DNA from: Gnetum montanum
Taxonomy: Eukaryota > Streptophyta > Gnetopsida > Gnetales > Gnetaceae
Assembly: GCA_015680685.1 (NCBI GenBank)
Contig: MNCI01004106.1
Location: 38,112-75,269 of the forward strand
Direction: 5' to 3'
Length of the DNA stretch: 37,158 nucleotides
Positions 10,271 through 20,330 of this stretch are shown piece by piece (position 1 is the stretch's first letter; each line of letters starts with the position of its first letter). The notes beneath the pieces are model-generated. The model saw only the letters and a list, made by a program, of their open reading frames with translations. It was not told where the DNA came from and made no database searches. The position numbers were made by a program, and so were the translations under genes.

Positions 10271-11345
10271 AGATCCAAACAAAGTCCATACCACTTTCCA
10301 ATGACATCACATTGTGTCATTGCCAGGACTAAAAACCATAAGAGTACCACTATTGCCAGAAGTATTAATACTTGGCATGTTGCTCAAGGAAGAATTTTAT
10401 TAATTACACTCTTTATTTTTGATATTCTTGAGAGGTTTCCTACCTTTGGGTATGGGTCTTTCTAGTGGAAACCTTGGAAATGTTATTTTGTGCATTTATT
10501 TTGTTTTTACTGTGTCTACCTTACCAGAGGACTACCTTTAGACATGGGTAATAGGTTTTTCTAGTGACATGGTAAGGCAACACTTATTGTACTCTTACTT
10601 CCACTTTTCATTGGAATTTGAGAAAATAATACAACCTTAACAATAGAATAGAACTCATAGTAGTAGTTCAAGTGAATCCACAAGTCCCCTTGATGTCACA
10701 CCCTTGTCATTCTCACTTGGTTCTTCACTTTCTTATCCAAGCATAATGATCACAAGTTTATTCTAGTTTTATTGTGAAAAGAATGTCATTATGGCCATGG
10801 TAAGAACCTATTATTATTGGAAATGGGTGGATGGATGTCGTGAGGTCACTGTATATAGAGTTAGTTAGTTCAAAATTTAATAATATAGAGCAATCTTCAT
10901 CTTATTGGGACTACATCTTGCTTTATTCCTTTGCACTTATTGACAAATTAGCAAGAATGAAAGATTATAAAAAGAATGTAAAAATATCAAGGAATTTAAA
11001 ATGAGTAAGAATTGAAAAAGTATAAAATAATGAAAAGATATAAAAAAATGTGAAAATTGGTAAGAAGTATGAAAAGGTATAACACGAAATTATGAATCAA
11101 AAAGAATTTTAAAATAAAAAGTTGAAAACAACTTATTAATTTCTAAATTAAGATAGGGGGTCTCCTCCATAATTGAATTCATGGGCAAGTGTTTGGAAAA
11201 TGGACCCTAGATCCCTTAGATCATACACTCTAGGTTTTTTACTTATCATCCTTAGTGATTTAGTGATTTAGTTATTATCCCATTTAATATTGATGATAAT
11301 CAAATGCTGATCTTCTGAGGCCATATATCCTATTGGGCTAGATGA
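10271..11345 (-). other. Element B post-pol spacer, homologous to the element A spacer
   Basis: This noncoding stretch aligns with 15.9-16.84 kb. Shared anchors include ACAAGTCCCCTT followed by ACCCTTGTC and CACTTGGT (10686 versus 16214). Another is a CTTTAGRCATGGRTAA / TTTCTAG block (10530 versus 15970), and a third is a CTAGCCCAA start (about 11335 versus 16840). It lacks open frames. In element A the same sequence directly follows the integrase. Confidence 0.65.
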
Positions 11346-11657
11346 TCTTTCCATTTTAGAAGGTCCAACTATATTTTCTTATTTATTCTTAATTTCAAAT
11401 TTTAAGTTCTCATTCCCATTATCCATTGGTGTATGATTATGGTTTATGATGTCCTTTTGTGAGTTCTGAGTTTGGGTCATTTTCTTAGGGTAGGAGTTAA
11501 TAAGTGGATTAGATGTTTCCATGGATGTTTTAAAAAATTTCAAGTTCTCAGTTTTTAACCACTGGGTAACTTTTGGTTTAGTGGTCCTTGTTCCTTCTTG
11601 TTCACACACTTGTCTCTCCCATCTGTTGTGGGATGGTGTAAGGATTATGTTGACATT
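11346..11657 (-). pseudogene. Element B linker after protease
   Basis: A short open minus-strand frame (11609-11379, rich in Asn, Lys, Thr and Gln) follows the protease and leads straight into the spacer homology. No RT motif is present, although RT would begin here in a complete element. It probably represents the hydrophilic protease-RT linker. Confidence 0.4.
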
Positions 11658-12085
11658 CTAAAGTTTCGGTCCATAACTACATCCTTCATTATCATTAGTG
11701 ATGCATGGAATTATTTTCATATGTATGGTTCCTTGCTCATTTTCTTTGGAGATTTCCATGGATAAATATCTCATTCCTAGCTTATCATTTGTGTTAAGCC
11801 ATGCTCTTCCCATAATGATAAGAAATTTCTTGCTATCATTCTTCACATTGATCACTAAGAAATATATTAGATAAGACCACCCATTTATAGTGGTCACCAC
11901 ATCTTTTATCAATCCTAGAGGAATGGTAACATATTGATCTACTATCTCTAACCTTATGTTGCACTTCTTCAAGGACAATAGGTTTCATTCCTTGTATGTT
12001 TCTTGAGATATCAAATTTACTTTGGAACCTAAGTTGAGTAGAGCCTTGCATGATGAATTCCTAGCAATTCGCAAATAAATTAGAG
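11658..12085 (-). pseudogene. Element B protease domain
   Basis: On the minus strand the order C-K-A-L-L-N-L-G-S-K-V-N-L-I-S-Q-E (near 12055-12005), N-I-R-L-E-I-V-D-Q-Y-V-T-I-P-L-G-L and I-I-M-G-R-A-W-L matches Athila/Tat proteases, where the active site usually reads D-L-G-A-S-x-N-L. The catalytic Asp is replaced by Asn here, a G-to-A type change, so the copy is inactive. The last part (11978-11658) is open for 106 residues. The same arrangement is seen in element A at about 19.9-20.3 kb. Confidence 0.8.
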
Positions 12086-12299
12086 GAATTCCTGGATCGA
12101 TTATTTTCTTAAGAAGTGGTCTTGCCTTAATCTAGTCTAATACTATTTTGGTTAACATGAAAGTTGTAAGTTTCTAATTTGGTTGTTGTGGAAGCATAGT
12201 ATTGGTAGGAGGATCCATCATATAAGGAACATGATTTAGTGAAGTCCTAACTTTACCAATATTTTTATGGACTTTTCCTAAAGAAAGGACATTTCCTCA

Positions 12300-14560
12300 A
12301 TTTTTCTTTAGCTTTGTTGGTGTGATCCTCTTTCTGTATATTTAGTACCCGTGTAGCACTTCTCTACTGTGGCTGTGACAGCATCTCCCCTTGCATTGCT
12401 AGTGGTGGCATTGGTAGTAGAGGATTGAAAGTTTGGCTTAATGGACCAATAGTTTATTGATGTACATATGGATTGGAATCCATCCTTGGAATGGTAGGTC
12501 TATAATACTCAAGCGGATAATATTAAAAAATGTGAATTTCTATGTTCCTTGGAGATATCAAACATTGCACATAATATCCATAAGGGTCTGGCTACCAATA
12601 TGGATACTACTGCCTTGGGGGTGGCAGTGCTCATGCTTGTGGTTACTGTCACTATTGTTGAAATTGCTCCTGTGGTTGTGGATAAGATCCACTTGGACAA
12701 TAAACTGGTTGAAAAATCTATTTGTAGTTACCTTAAGGGTAAGGTGATTGTTTTGGCATTTTCTTTTTGATGAATCTAGGATTGAGTGCATATGTCCCTG
12801 ATTCTTGCAAGTGGGCCATCACAAAATAGCATCCCTTAGGATGTTTGTACTAGTACACTTTACACCCTTTTTCATCTTTTGAGCTTGAGTCAATACATTC
12901 TTTCACTAAAGAAATTTTCCTTTTTGTTTATAGTGTTCACGTTCATAGTCTCTTTTCTTCTTCTTCTTCTTGTCCTTATTAAAGGCTTTTTCAGTTCTTT
13001 CTTTTACATTTTTTAAAGATATAGCAAATTGTTCATCCATTAAGTCTCACATATTTTCTACCTTTGTTGCTATATCATTGATATATTTTTGAATTAGTAG
13101 AGTTTTCTTTTGGATCACCTCTTCCAAGGTTTCTTCCTCTTTCTTATCACACATTCATACATCTCTTTTTCTAATAGATGGATCTTGATCATATTCCTTG
13201 GTTGATTCTCTCTTTTATAACTCACCTTCCTCCTTTGCCACTTGATCTATTAGCTTGTGGATTTGATGGATGGTCATCTTTGACAATGTTCCTTGTGCAT
13301 CCCAAGGGGTTTATTTGGTTTTATTCCGTAACCCATTGAGAATGTGCCTAAGCTACTTCCTTTGGGAAAATCCATGGCCTGGGCATCTATGTAAAAGAGA
13401 GTAGTATCTAGCCATTATTACATTAAGGGATTTGTGTGTCACTTTCTTCCAACCTTGGATTTGGTTTCTAAGATTGGACATACTAGAGTAAGTTTGGTAT
13501 TTTTCATTGAAAAGTTCAAGCATGGTACTCCACCTTTTGATTGATTCAAGTTCCAATGATTTGTACTAGCTTTTTACCTCTTTAATAAGTGTCATGGGAA
13601 AAAACTTGAGCTTTTGCAAATCACTCTTGATATTATGTAGGGCATAGGCATCATGAAACATTTGAAGGTGATGTTGTGGATCTAAATTATATCCTCCTTC
13701 AAACTTGGGAATATTATTCATATCAAGTTGCTTAATGCGACTATCCCTCACATGTCTAGTTGGAATGTAGACTACTTCCTAATGTTGATCATGCTATGAG
13801 TAGCCAATAGGGGCTTTTTATGATCATAGGGTTCTTACACTTTGTTGTAGTGATATCCCCTTTGGTACTCATATCGCTCTCTCTCTTCATGTCTATTCCT
13901 ATCTGTTTATGGTTTATACTTATCATCTTCTTCATCAAGATGCCTTTGACAATTCTCATGTCTATCATGAGCCTGATGTCTCTCCCTGTCATGATTTCTG
14001 AACCTTCATTCCCTTTTTTGAATCCATCAATGATTGTGAAGAGGAAGATGAAGTTGTTGGAGAATGATGTTCACTTTTTCTCCTTCTATGACTTTGGAAT
14101 TCATCTCTTTGTTATCCTATAGAAACTCTAGTCCTTGAGTCTTGCTTGTGTTTAGAGTCCTTTGCCTCTCTTCTTAGTGTATTTGCAAGGGTTGAATGTA
14201 ACTATAATTTAATAGGTTCTTTTAGATGGATAATAGGCATTTGTGAATGGGCTTCACAATTATGGTGGAGCTTATCTACTAAAAATTCATCACCATCAAG
14301 TTCTTCTAGGACAATAGTAAGATTGACCTACTTTCCCTTGTTATTCTCATGCTTGGTTTTCATAACAGTGTCTCTTCATACTTGTGCCTCTATGGGTTGA
14401 TAGGGCCTAGTCATGTGTTTGGTCACATGATATCCCTCTTGTGCATGGCTCAAATTCATTCCCCTTAAGGTTATTTGAAGCATGACTAGTGTTGAATGGT
14501 TTGAAGGCAAAATGATGTTTCCATGTAAGTTTCTTAAGCTTAACTACCTATCTTGATGAA
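12300..14560 (-). pseudogene. Element B gag, decayed
   Basis: The minus strand begins with a charged R/D/E/H-rich segment (about 13990-13800). The gag core follows: N-N-I-P-K-F-E-G-G-Y-N-L-D-P-Q-H-H-L-Q-M (near 13715-13660), F-F-P-M-T-L (near 13590), F-N-E-K-Y-Q-T-Y (near 13510) and C-P-G-H-G-F (near 13370). These match the plant retrotransposon gag core, including the C-P-x-H-G-[L/F] motif. The part below 13250 is Lys/Glu-rich and degrades into stops. The core is clearly related to those of element A (21.4-22.0 kb) and element C (35.4-35.6 kb). Confidence 0.8.
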
Positions 14561-14839
14561 AGATAAATGTAAAAATGGAGTAATAAGGATTGGTGTAAGC
14601 ACATGAGATTTGTTTTTACACAGGCATACTCTAGTCTTCATCATTATGTGTTTTTTCATTGCCCTTTTGTAGCTCTTTGGCAGGTTATAGTTTTTCTTTA
14701 AATGTTAAAGCCATATTGTATTTTTGATACTTAGTTATGTGTGTGTTTTTAAAATTAATTAAAGGTATAAGGATAGACTTTGAGGTTCTTGAGACAAGAA
14801 AATTTATAAGATCAATTACTTTAGCACACATTGACACAT
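14561..14839 (-). other. Element B leader between primer site and gag
   Basis: A noncoding A+T-rich leader, as expected downstream of the primer site. I see no other feature. Confidence 0.45.
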
Positions 14840-14856
14840 CCATGACAATGGTGCCA
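14840..14856 (-). other. Element B primer binding site (tRNA-Asp type)
   Basis: On the minus strand this reads TGGCACCATTGTCATGG, one base after the LTR end. The Athila/Tat primer site complementary to the tRNA-Asp 3' end is TGGCGCCGTTGCCGGGG. Four of the five differences are transitions. Confidence 0.8.
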
Positions 14857-14857
14857 A

Positions 14858-15679
14858 TGATGAGTGGTTGAGCAATCCTACCACTCTACCATACAAGTCA
14901 TGAGTATTAGTGCATAACTGGATTGTAATCCATAGATGGATAATGTAATTATGCTAGTAATTAATGTTAATTTCATGATCTTTGTCTTCACATTGAGTTA
15001 GTGAAGTCTCAATGTATGGTTTAACTTGTAGAGAGGCATATGATAATTGATGTTGTAAGGTTTGAATAACTCCTAATGGTAAACATGATGAAAGTTGAGA
15101 ATAGAAATCTAAATCTAAGTAATGATGGTAATGTAAATATATTCTAACCTATAGCAATGAGCATCTAGTCTTGGCTTACCATACATGTCTTGGGCTCATG
15201 TAACCATTATTGGGATTACCAAGTGGGTTCACTACTGAGAAAATCAAGTGAAACCACTATTGGATTACCAAATGACTACACTTTAATGCTTGAAACCAAT
15301 TGTACACATTCCACTTTACTAATGAACAAGTAAAGTACTTGGGAATGTAAAGATTAAACTAAGAAAACAAGAAAATTAAACTAAGTAAAAATAAAAGAAC
15401 TAAGTGGATGGTACAATGATGAAAAGAAATCTCAATCTTTATTTTTGATCATGAACTATACCCAAGTACACTTCACTCGAATAAAGATTCTAGATAATTA
15501 CTCAACATCACACAATGGGAATTCACTCTATCACTAGGACTACAAAAATAAACTATAAGAGTTTTACTAAGATTGGAAAGAAAAAGTTATTAATTGTGCA
15601 CCCAAGTGTCGGTATTTATAGGACCACACATATCTTGAGAGATTCTGTCAATCATGATGTAGCACGGGTTACAACATCA
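14858..15679 (-). repeat. Element B 5' LTR
   Basis: The left end (TGATGAGTGG, minus-strand terminus CCACTCATCA) is fixed by the adjoining primer site and is the same as the C LTR end at 35038. The right end is placed at ACATCA (15674-15679), giving a TGATGT start, about 60 bases upstream of a minus-strand TATA box (15613-15620). The LTR contains GGATTACCAAGTGG and GGATTACCAAATGA (about 15215 and 15265), a motif pair shared with the A and C LTRs. The right end is less certain than the left. Confidence 0.7.
15613..15620 (-). promoter_or_regulatory. TATA box of the element B LTR
   Basis: The minus strand reads TATAAATA, in the same relative place as the TATA boxes of the A and C LTRs. Confidence 0.55.
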
Positions 15680-16829
15680 TTTCTATGATATCAAAATGGT
15701 GAAAAATTTGGCTTTATTAGAGAGAGAGAATGGAAATGGAGTATTGCATCCTAGTCTCTTGAAGTCCTTTTGAAACATGTGGTTAATGTGATTAGATACT
15801 ATCCCATCCTTAATTGAAACCAAGTCCATCTACTTCTAGTGACTTTGCATTGTCATGTTTAGATTGTTTGACCCCTAAGAGTTCATGGCCACCCCTAAAG
15901 ATTAAGCACCACTCCAAGTAGAGAAGAAAAGAGAAGCATGAAGTTAGGAAGGATTTTAGTTAGAGGGGTGCCTTTAGGCATGGATAACATGTATTTCTAG
16001 CCCCAGAACCAGTCTTTGTAGCCCATTATTATGTCTATGAGGTGCGCTTTAAATTTTCACATTTTTTGTTATTTTTTTTCTTTTGTTTGTTTGTTTTCAT
16101 GGGAATCACACCATGCAAAGAGATGCTTCTTGTTATTGGTTGATAGTAGGAATGATGATAGATTAATGAAAATACCCATAAAACACATGAAGGTAGTTGG
16201 GTACAAAAGGTGACAAGTCCCCTTAAAGCAAAACCCTTGTCTTTCCACTTGGTCCATTTCAAGTTTGTTAAGCATCAAGGTCATTGATTCTTTATAAGTT
16301 GTAATTAAGAAAGGACCTCATGCTTCCCAAATGAGAGACTCCATATAATTAAGTGGAATGGATGAATGATGTGGCCTCATTGCCTAATATCATCAGAAAA
16401 TTAATGCTCCATTAATCAATGCCATAGTCTAAAAATGAAATCTAGTCATTGAACAATCGTTCGAAACATGGAGTACAGTTTTAAATGAACTTCTAGAATT
16501 AGCAGCTGTGACAAAGCACAAGATTCTTGATGGGAAACAAAAAAGGAAACATGAGATAATGAAAAATAAACAAGGAAAAATATATAACATAAGTTGTAAA
16601 ATATTTAAGAAAATTGAAAATGTATAAAGAATGGTGTAAAACAAAAGTTGAAAAACTAGGTAGCTATCATAGAATCTTTAACATGAAAGGTCATCTCCCC
16701 CACAACTAAGTTGGAAGGAGGAGATCTGAAAGATAGAACATGCTTGCTATTAGTTGGGGTATTATTACCACTAGTTATCCTTGATTCCAAGAAAAATTTT
16801 ACTTAATTTAATGTTGATTAGTGATCATT
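15680..16829 (-). other. Element A spacer downstream of integrase
   Basis: Noncoding on both strands apart from short chance frames. It is the partner of the B spacer at 10.27-11.35 kb and is interrupted at 15679 by the B LTR. It begins with a G-rich strand near 16695 (minus GTGGGGGAGATGACC), a position where a purine tract or splice signal could once have been. Confidence 0.55.
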
Positions 16830-17990
16830 TGTTTGGGCTAGAAGGGTAGTAAATTGTCATGGCTGCAGATGGAAAAGTTGTGTGAATAATATAAGGTTCT
16901 TCTCATAGTATTTGAAATTTTATGCATTTGGGTACGTGCATGGGATTCTAGTAAAGAATCTTATCTTTGTATTGGAATTTAACTTTCCTTACATTTAAGT
17001 CATGATGTTGTTTGGTGTGTGCCTTGTGTACTTAATTCATTAACAAGGCTACTAGTTAGTTCTTGTCTAGCACATTAAGTGTCATTAATCATTCTCTTTG
17101 GGCTAGACTCAAATTGAGGTCAATTTCACGAGCTGTTGAAAGTGTATGAGTTTTCTTGAATAGGAAGAGTTGAAAGTTTACTATATACTAACTCATAAGT
17201 GAAAAAAACTATAAGAAGTTTCCAAGTTGACTGATAAGTCCAAAGAGCATTATGGAGTTTCATGTTCTAGTCTTTTCTATATTTGCTAACTGTATGGGTT
17301 AGTATGTTAGTTATTTCCATATTTGTGAGTTCTACTTGACCATTAGGTTGGGGATGGTATGGAGTTATGAGTTTTTGTTCTACCCTTAAGTGTTACATGA
17401 GTTTTTGAAAAGTTTCACTTGTAAAGTATGTTTCATTATTAGAAATTACTATCCTTGGCATAGTAAACTTGTTTACCACATTTTATTGTACAAACTATGT
17501 TGTCGTAGAGGATGAATAGTTAGTAATAGTGGTAGCTTCAACCCATTTTGTATAGTAGTCAACTATAATGATGATGTACATCTTTTCCGTTGGACATGGG
17601 GTTGATGGGCCCTATGAAGTCAGTGCCCTAAAGATCGAAAGGTTCTAGTGGTTGAATCCATTGTTATGGCCCTTCCATCCATATAGTCATCTCTCCATCT
17701 TGTTGATAATGTTTGCACGAATAGGAGAAGTGATGAGTGTCTCTGAAGATGGTTGGCTAGTAATATCTTACCATGAGGATTTTAATGACTATTCTCTTCC
17801 CAACATAATGGCCCCCACAAGGGCCTTCATGGGCATCTTGGAGAACTTGGAGTTGATCAGCATCAAGTACATACCATCATACCAAGCCATTAACATAACT
17901 CTTGTAAAGGTTGCTCTTGATTTCCATGTAGTATTTAGCTTGATGAAGAAATTGTTATTTCTTCCTAATATCCCATTCTTGTGGCACATC
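16830..17990 (-). pseudogene. Element A integrase, decayed
   Basis: Minus-strand reading gives the N-terminal zinc-binding region (T-H-H-F-S-Y-S-C-K-H-Y-Q-Q near 17750-17705, with the last Cys replaced by Tyr). Next are the first catalytic Asp (G-T-D-F-I-G-P-I near 17630-17610), the second region (V-I-S-N-N-E-T-Y-F near 17450-17425, where Asp is replaced by Asn) and the Glu (N-G-Q-V-E-L-T-N near 17345-17325). D-W-N-M-K-L-H-N-A-L-W-T-Y-Q near 17250 and P-Y-I-I near 16900 complete it. The pattern is that of Athila/Tat integrases. The lost Cys and Asp plus stops make it inactive. Confidence 0.88.
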
Positions 17991-18219
17991 ATGAGTGAGT
18001 AGATAGGAGAGGATTTCATCATACCGATTGAAACCTTTTGGATTTTGAACTTCAATAGTTTTGACAAAGAGGAGTTCATCTAGAAATTGGTCAGATAAAG
18101 ATCCTTCATCTTCTTTGCTATCCCATCATAACCAAGATAAGTGGAGAGGAACCACATTCTTGGTCCACATTTTGTTCACCATAGTGAGATTGAACTCCTG
18201 TAGAATCACCTATCACCAT
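17991..18219 (-). pseudogene. Element A RNase H-integrase linker
   Basis: Minus-strand sequence linking RNase H to integrase. It reads in broken frames with no further domain. The plus-strand open stretches here (17652-18002, 18061-18261) are antisense and have no recognisable content. Confidence 0.5.
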
Positions 18220-18510
18220 ATGACAAAAGAGCTCACCATTAGTTTGTTCATGAGGAACTAGATAGCACAGTGATCTTTGTGCATAAGCACATAGTACCTG
18301 AATTTCTTAAAAGCATACACCACTTTCATGAGTTCCTTTTCTATGGTGGTGTAGTTCAATTGTGTACCTAAAATGCTTTGACTTGTACAATGAATGTAGT
18401 ACGGATGTCTTTGATCATCCAATTATGTAAGCACAACCCTCAAAGCATAATTGGATGCATTAATCATAATGTGAAAAGGCCTAGACCAGATGGGCACATG
18501 TAGAATTAGA
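18220..18510 (-). pseudogene. Element A RNase H, decayed
   Basis: The minus strand gives P-F-H-I-M-I-N-A-S-N-Y-A-L-R-V-V-L (18490-18440), then L-N-Y-T-T-I-E-K-E-L-M-K-V-V-Y-A-F and K-F-R-Y-Y-V (18365-18290), then H-C-A-I and F-L-M-N-K. The usual D-A-S motif reads N-A-S, so the first catalytic Asp is lost. The segment T-T-x-K-E-L-L-x-V-V-x-A-x-x-K-F-R-x-Y is characteristic of Athila/Tat elements. Confidence 0.85.
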
Positions 18511-19350
18511 GTTTTCACAAGCTTTTATTTTAATTATTAGAATGTATTCTCTGATTCCTTGGTCCAGGTGAAAGATGCATCCTTCTTTGTTAGCTCAACC
18601 AAAAATTTAGAAATTTATGTGAAGTTCTTGATAAAGCATATGTAATAACCAATGTGGGCAAGGAATGCCCTTACATCTTTTAATGTTTCTAGTTTCTTGG
18701 TGATTTCTTGGATGACCTATACTTTTTCTAGGTCCACCTTAATCTCTTTAATTAAAATTATGTGCCCTAGTACAATGCCCTCTTAGATCATCAAATGGCT
18801 TTTTTGCTAGTTGAGCTCTAGGTTAGTCTCCACACATCTTTGAAGTACTTGCTCAAGATAGTCCAAGGATTGCTCAAATGTAGCTCCATAGGTAGAGAAG
18901 TAATCCATGAAGACTTCTATCTGCTACTAATTTACTATTAGAAGATGTTGAGGACCAACTGTTGGAATGTTGTAGGGACATTGTTAAGGCCAAATGACAT
19001 CTTTCTATATGCAAAAATTCCCTAGGGACTTGTGAATGTAGTTTTGGCCTAGTTTTTCAATGCTATCTAGGACTTGGTTATAACCATTATAACCATCCAA
19101 AAAGCTATAGTAGTAATGCCCTACTATGGTATCCAACACTTGGTTAATAGATGGTAATGAAAAGTGATCTTTGTAAGTTGCCATGTTCAACAAGCAAAAG
19201 TTTATATAGACTCTCCATTTCCTTCTTTCTTTGGAACAATAACAAGTGGGATAACCCATTTGCTATTTATAATTAGGTAGATGAACCTAGCTTTAAGGAG
19301 TTTTCCCATCTTTTTCTTGATAACTTGCTTAAGTTTGGGGTTTAATTATC
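18511..19350 (-). pseudogene. Element A reverse transcriptase, decayed
   Basis: Minus-strand frames give K-W-V-I-P-L-V-I-V-P-K-K-E-G (near 19275-19235), W-R-V-Y-I-N-F, then D-H-F-S-L-P-S-I-N-Q-V-L-D and Y-S-F-L-D-G-Y-N-G-Y-N-Q (19175-19065, the D-G-Y-S-G-Y-N-Q motif of this branch). M-S-F-G-L follows near 18995. The catalytic box reads V-F-M-D-Y-F-S-T-Y-G (near 18920-18890) instead of F-M-D-D-F-S-V-Y-G, so the second Asp is lost. The thumb has E-G-I-V-L-G-H-I-I and V-R-A-F-L-A-H-I-G-Y-Y. The frame shifts at least once, near 19250. Confidence 0.9.
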
Positions 19351-19899
19351 CTTACAACTGCTTCTTTGGCTTGATGGAGGGGTTTGTATAGATGTGATGC
19401 TGGCATATCCATGGATCTATTCCTATAAGATCATGATATGACCAAGCAAAGACTATTGGCCATTTTTTCATCCTCTTAAATAGTTTCTAATTTTGTTCTA
19501 GAGCAAGTCTAGCATTGATGATTTTCTACTTGCCATTGTTGATAAAGGCATATTTCATGCTTGTTGGTAAAGCCTTTAGTTCAAGGGGCTATTACTTGAA
19601 TTTATCAAGGATCTCCAACTCTCCCCAATCTATTTTGCTTTGTGTGTTGGAGAGTTGGTCGTGGAGTTGCTCCATTTTATCCATGCTTTTAATATAAGTG
19701 TTGGTGAGGCTCTCAAATGGTTCTACGCACATGATGGATTCAGTCTAATCATTTTTTATTAGCCATTAGGTATCTTCTTGTTTTGTGGCTATTGCATATA
19801 AGGATCTTTGAATCATTGTTGTTTCAGCTCACTAATTACATGCTTGAAGTAATGTATCTTTGATGGTCCATAGTTTTTGCATGCAATGGAACCTTGTGT
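19351..19899 (-). pseudogene. Element A protease-RT linker
   Basis: Degraded minus-strand coding sequence between protease and RT. No conserved motif is readable apart from the RT lead-in near 19320. The plus-strand 60-residue frame at 19515-19697 is antisense noise. Confidence 0.4.
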
Positions 19900-20330
19900 C
19901 ATTGTACATGATGCATGGAACTCCTTCTCAACTTTACCAAATTCATTTCCTTGGAAATTTCTAAGGATAGGTCTTGGATCCCCATCTTGGCATCTATATT
20001 ACTTAGCCATGTCATTCCCATGATTATAGGAAAGTTCTCCTTGCAATTTTCCACATGGATCATAAGGAAATCAATAGGATAGGATCATCCACAAATGATG
20101 GTCACAATGTCCTCCACTAGCCTTAGAGGGATAGTGATGGATTGATCTACTACCTCCAATCTAATGTTACTCTTTTTCAAAGGGGATAGGTTCCAAGCCT
20201 TGTACATTTCTTGGGAAATCAAGTTAATACGAGAACTTGAATCCAAGAGAGCCTTGCATGATTCATTTCCTGCAATTTGTAAGTAAATGAGGGAACTCCC
20301 AGGATTAGATTGTTTCTTGGAAAGATGGAT
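19900..20330 (-). pseudogene. Element A protease, decayed
   Basis: Minus-strand C-K-A-L-L-D-S-S-S-R-I-N-L-I-S-Q-E (20250-20200) keeps the catalytic Asp but has S-S instead of the L-G expected in Athila-type proteases. N-I-R-L-E-V-V-D-Q-S-I-T-I-P-L-R-L-V-E-D-I-V-T-I and I-I-M-G-M-T-W-L follow. It aligns residue by residue with the B protease at 11.66-12.08 kb. Confidence 0.83.

Larger units (their letters stand above)
10271..15679 (-). mobile_element. Element B: Athila/Tat-type element with gag and protease but no visible RT/integrase
   Basis: On the minus strand from 15679 the order is a 5' LTR, a tRNA-Asp-type primer site, gag, protease, then sequence homologous to the post-integrase spacer of element A. 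The left end is cut by element E and no 3' LTR was found. It lies inside the spacer of element A, so it inserted there. The absence of RT, RNase H and integrase is either an internal deletion or a non-autonomous design. Confidence 0.7.

Noticed and set aside
12457-12747. Plus-strand open frames at 12457-12770 that could look like a small membrane protein
   Set aside because: They lie antisense to the element B gag/protease junction. The apparent hydrophobicity comes from the complement of a Ser/Thr-rich stretch, and no motif or start context supports them.
13820-14400. Plus-strand hydrophobic open frames (100 and 84 residues)
   Set aside because: They are antisense to the charged N-terminal part of the element B gag. 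Lys/Asp/Glu-rich coding sequence typically gives hydrophobic antisense frames.
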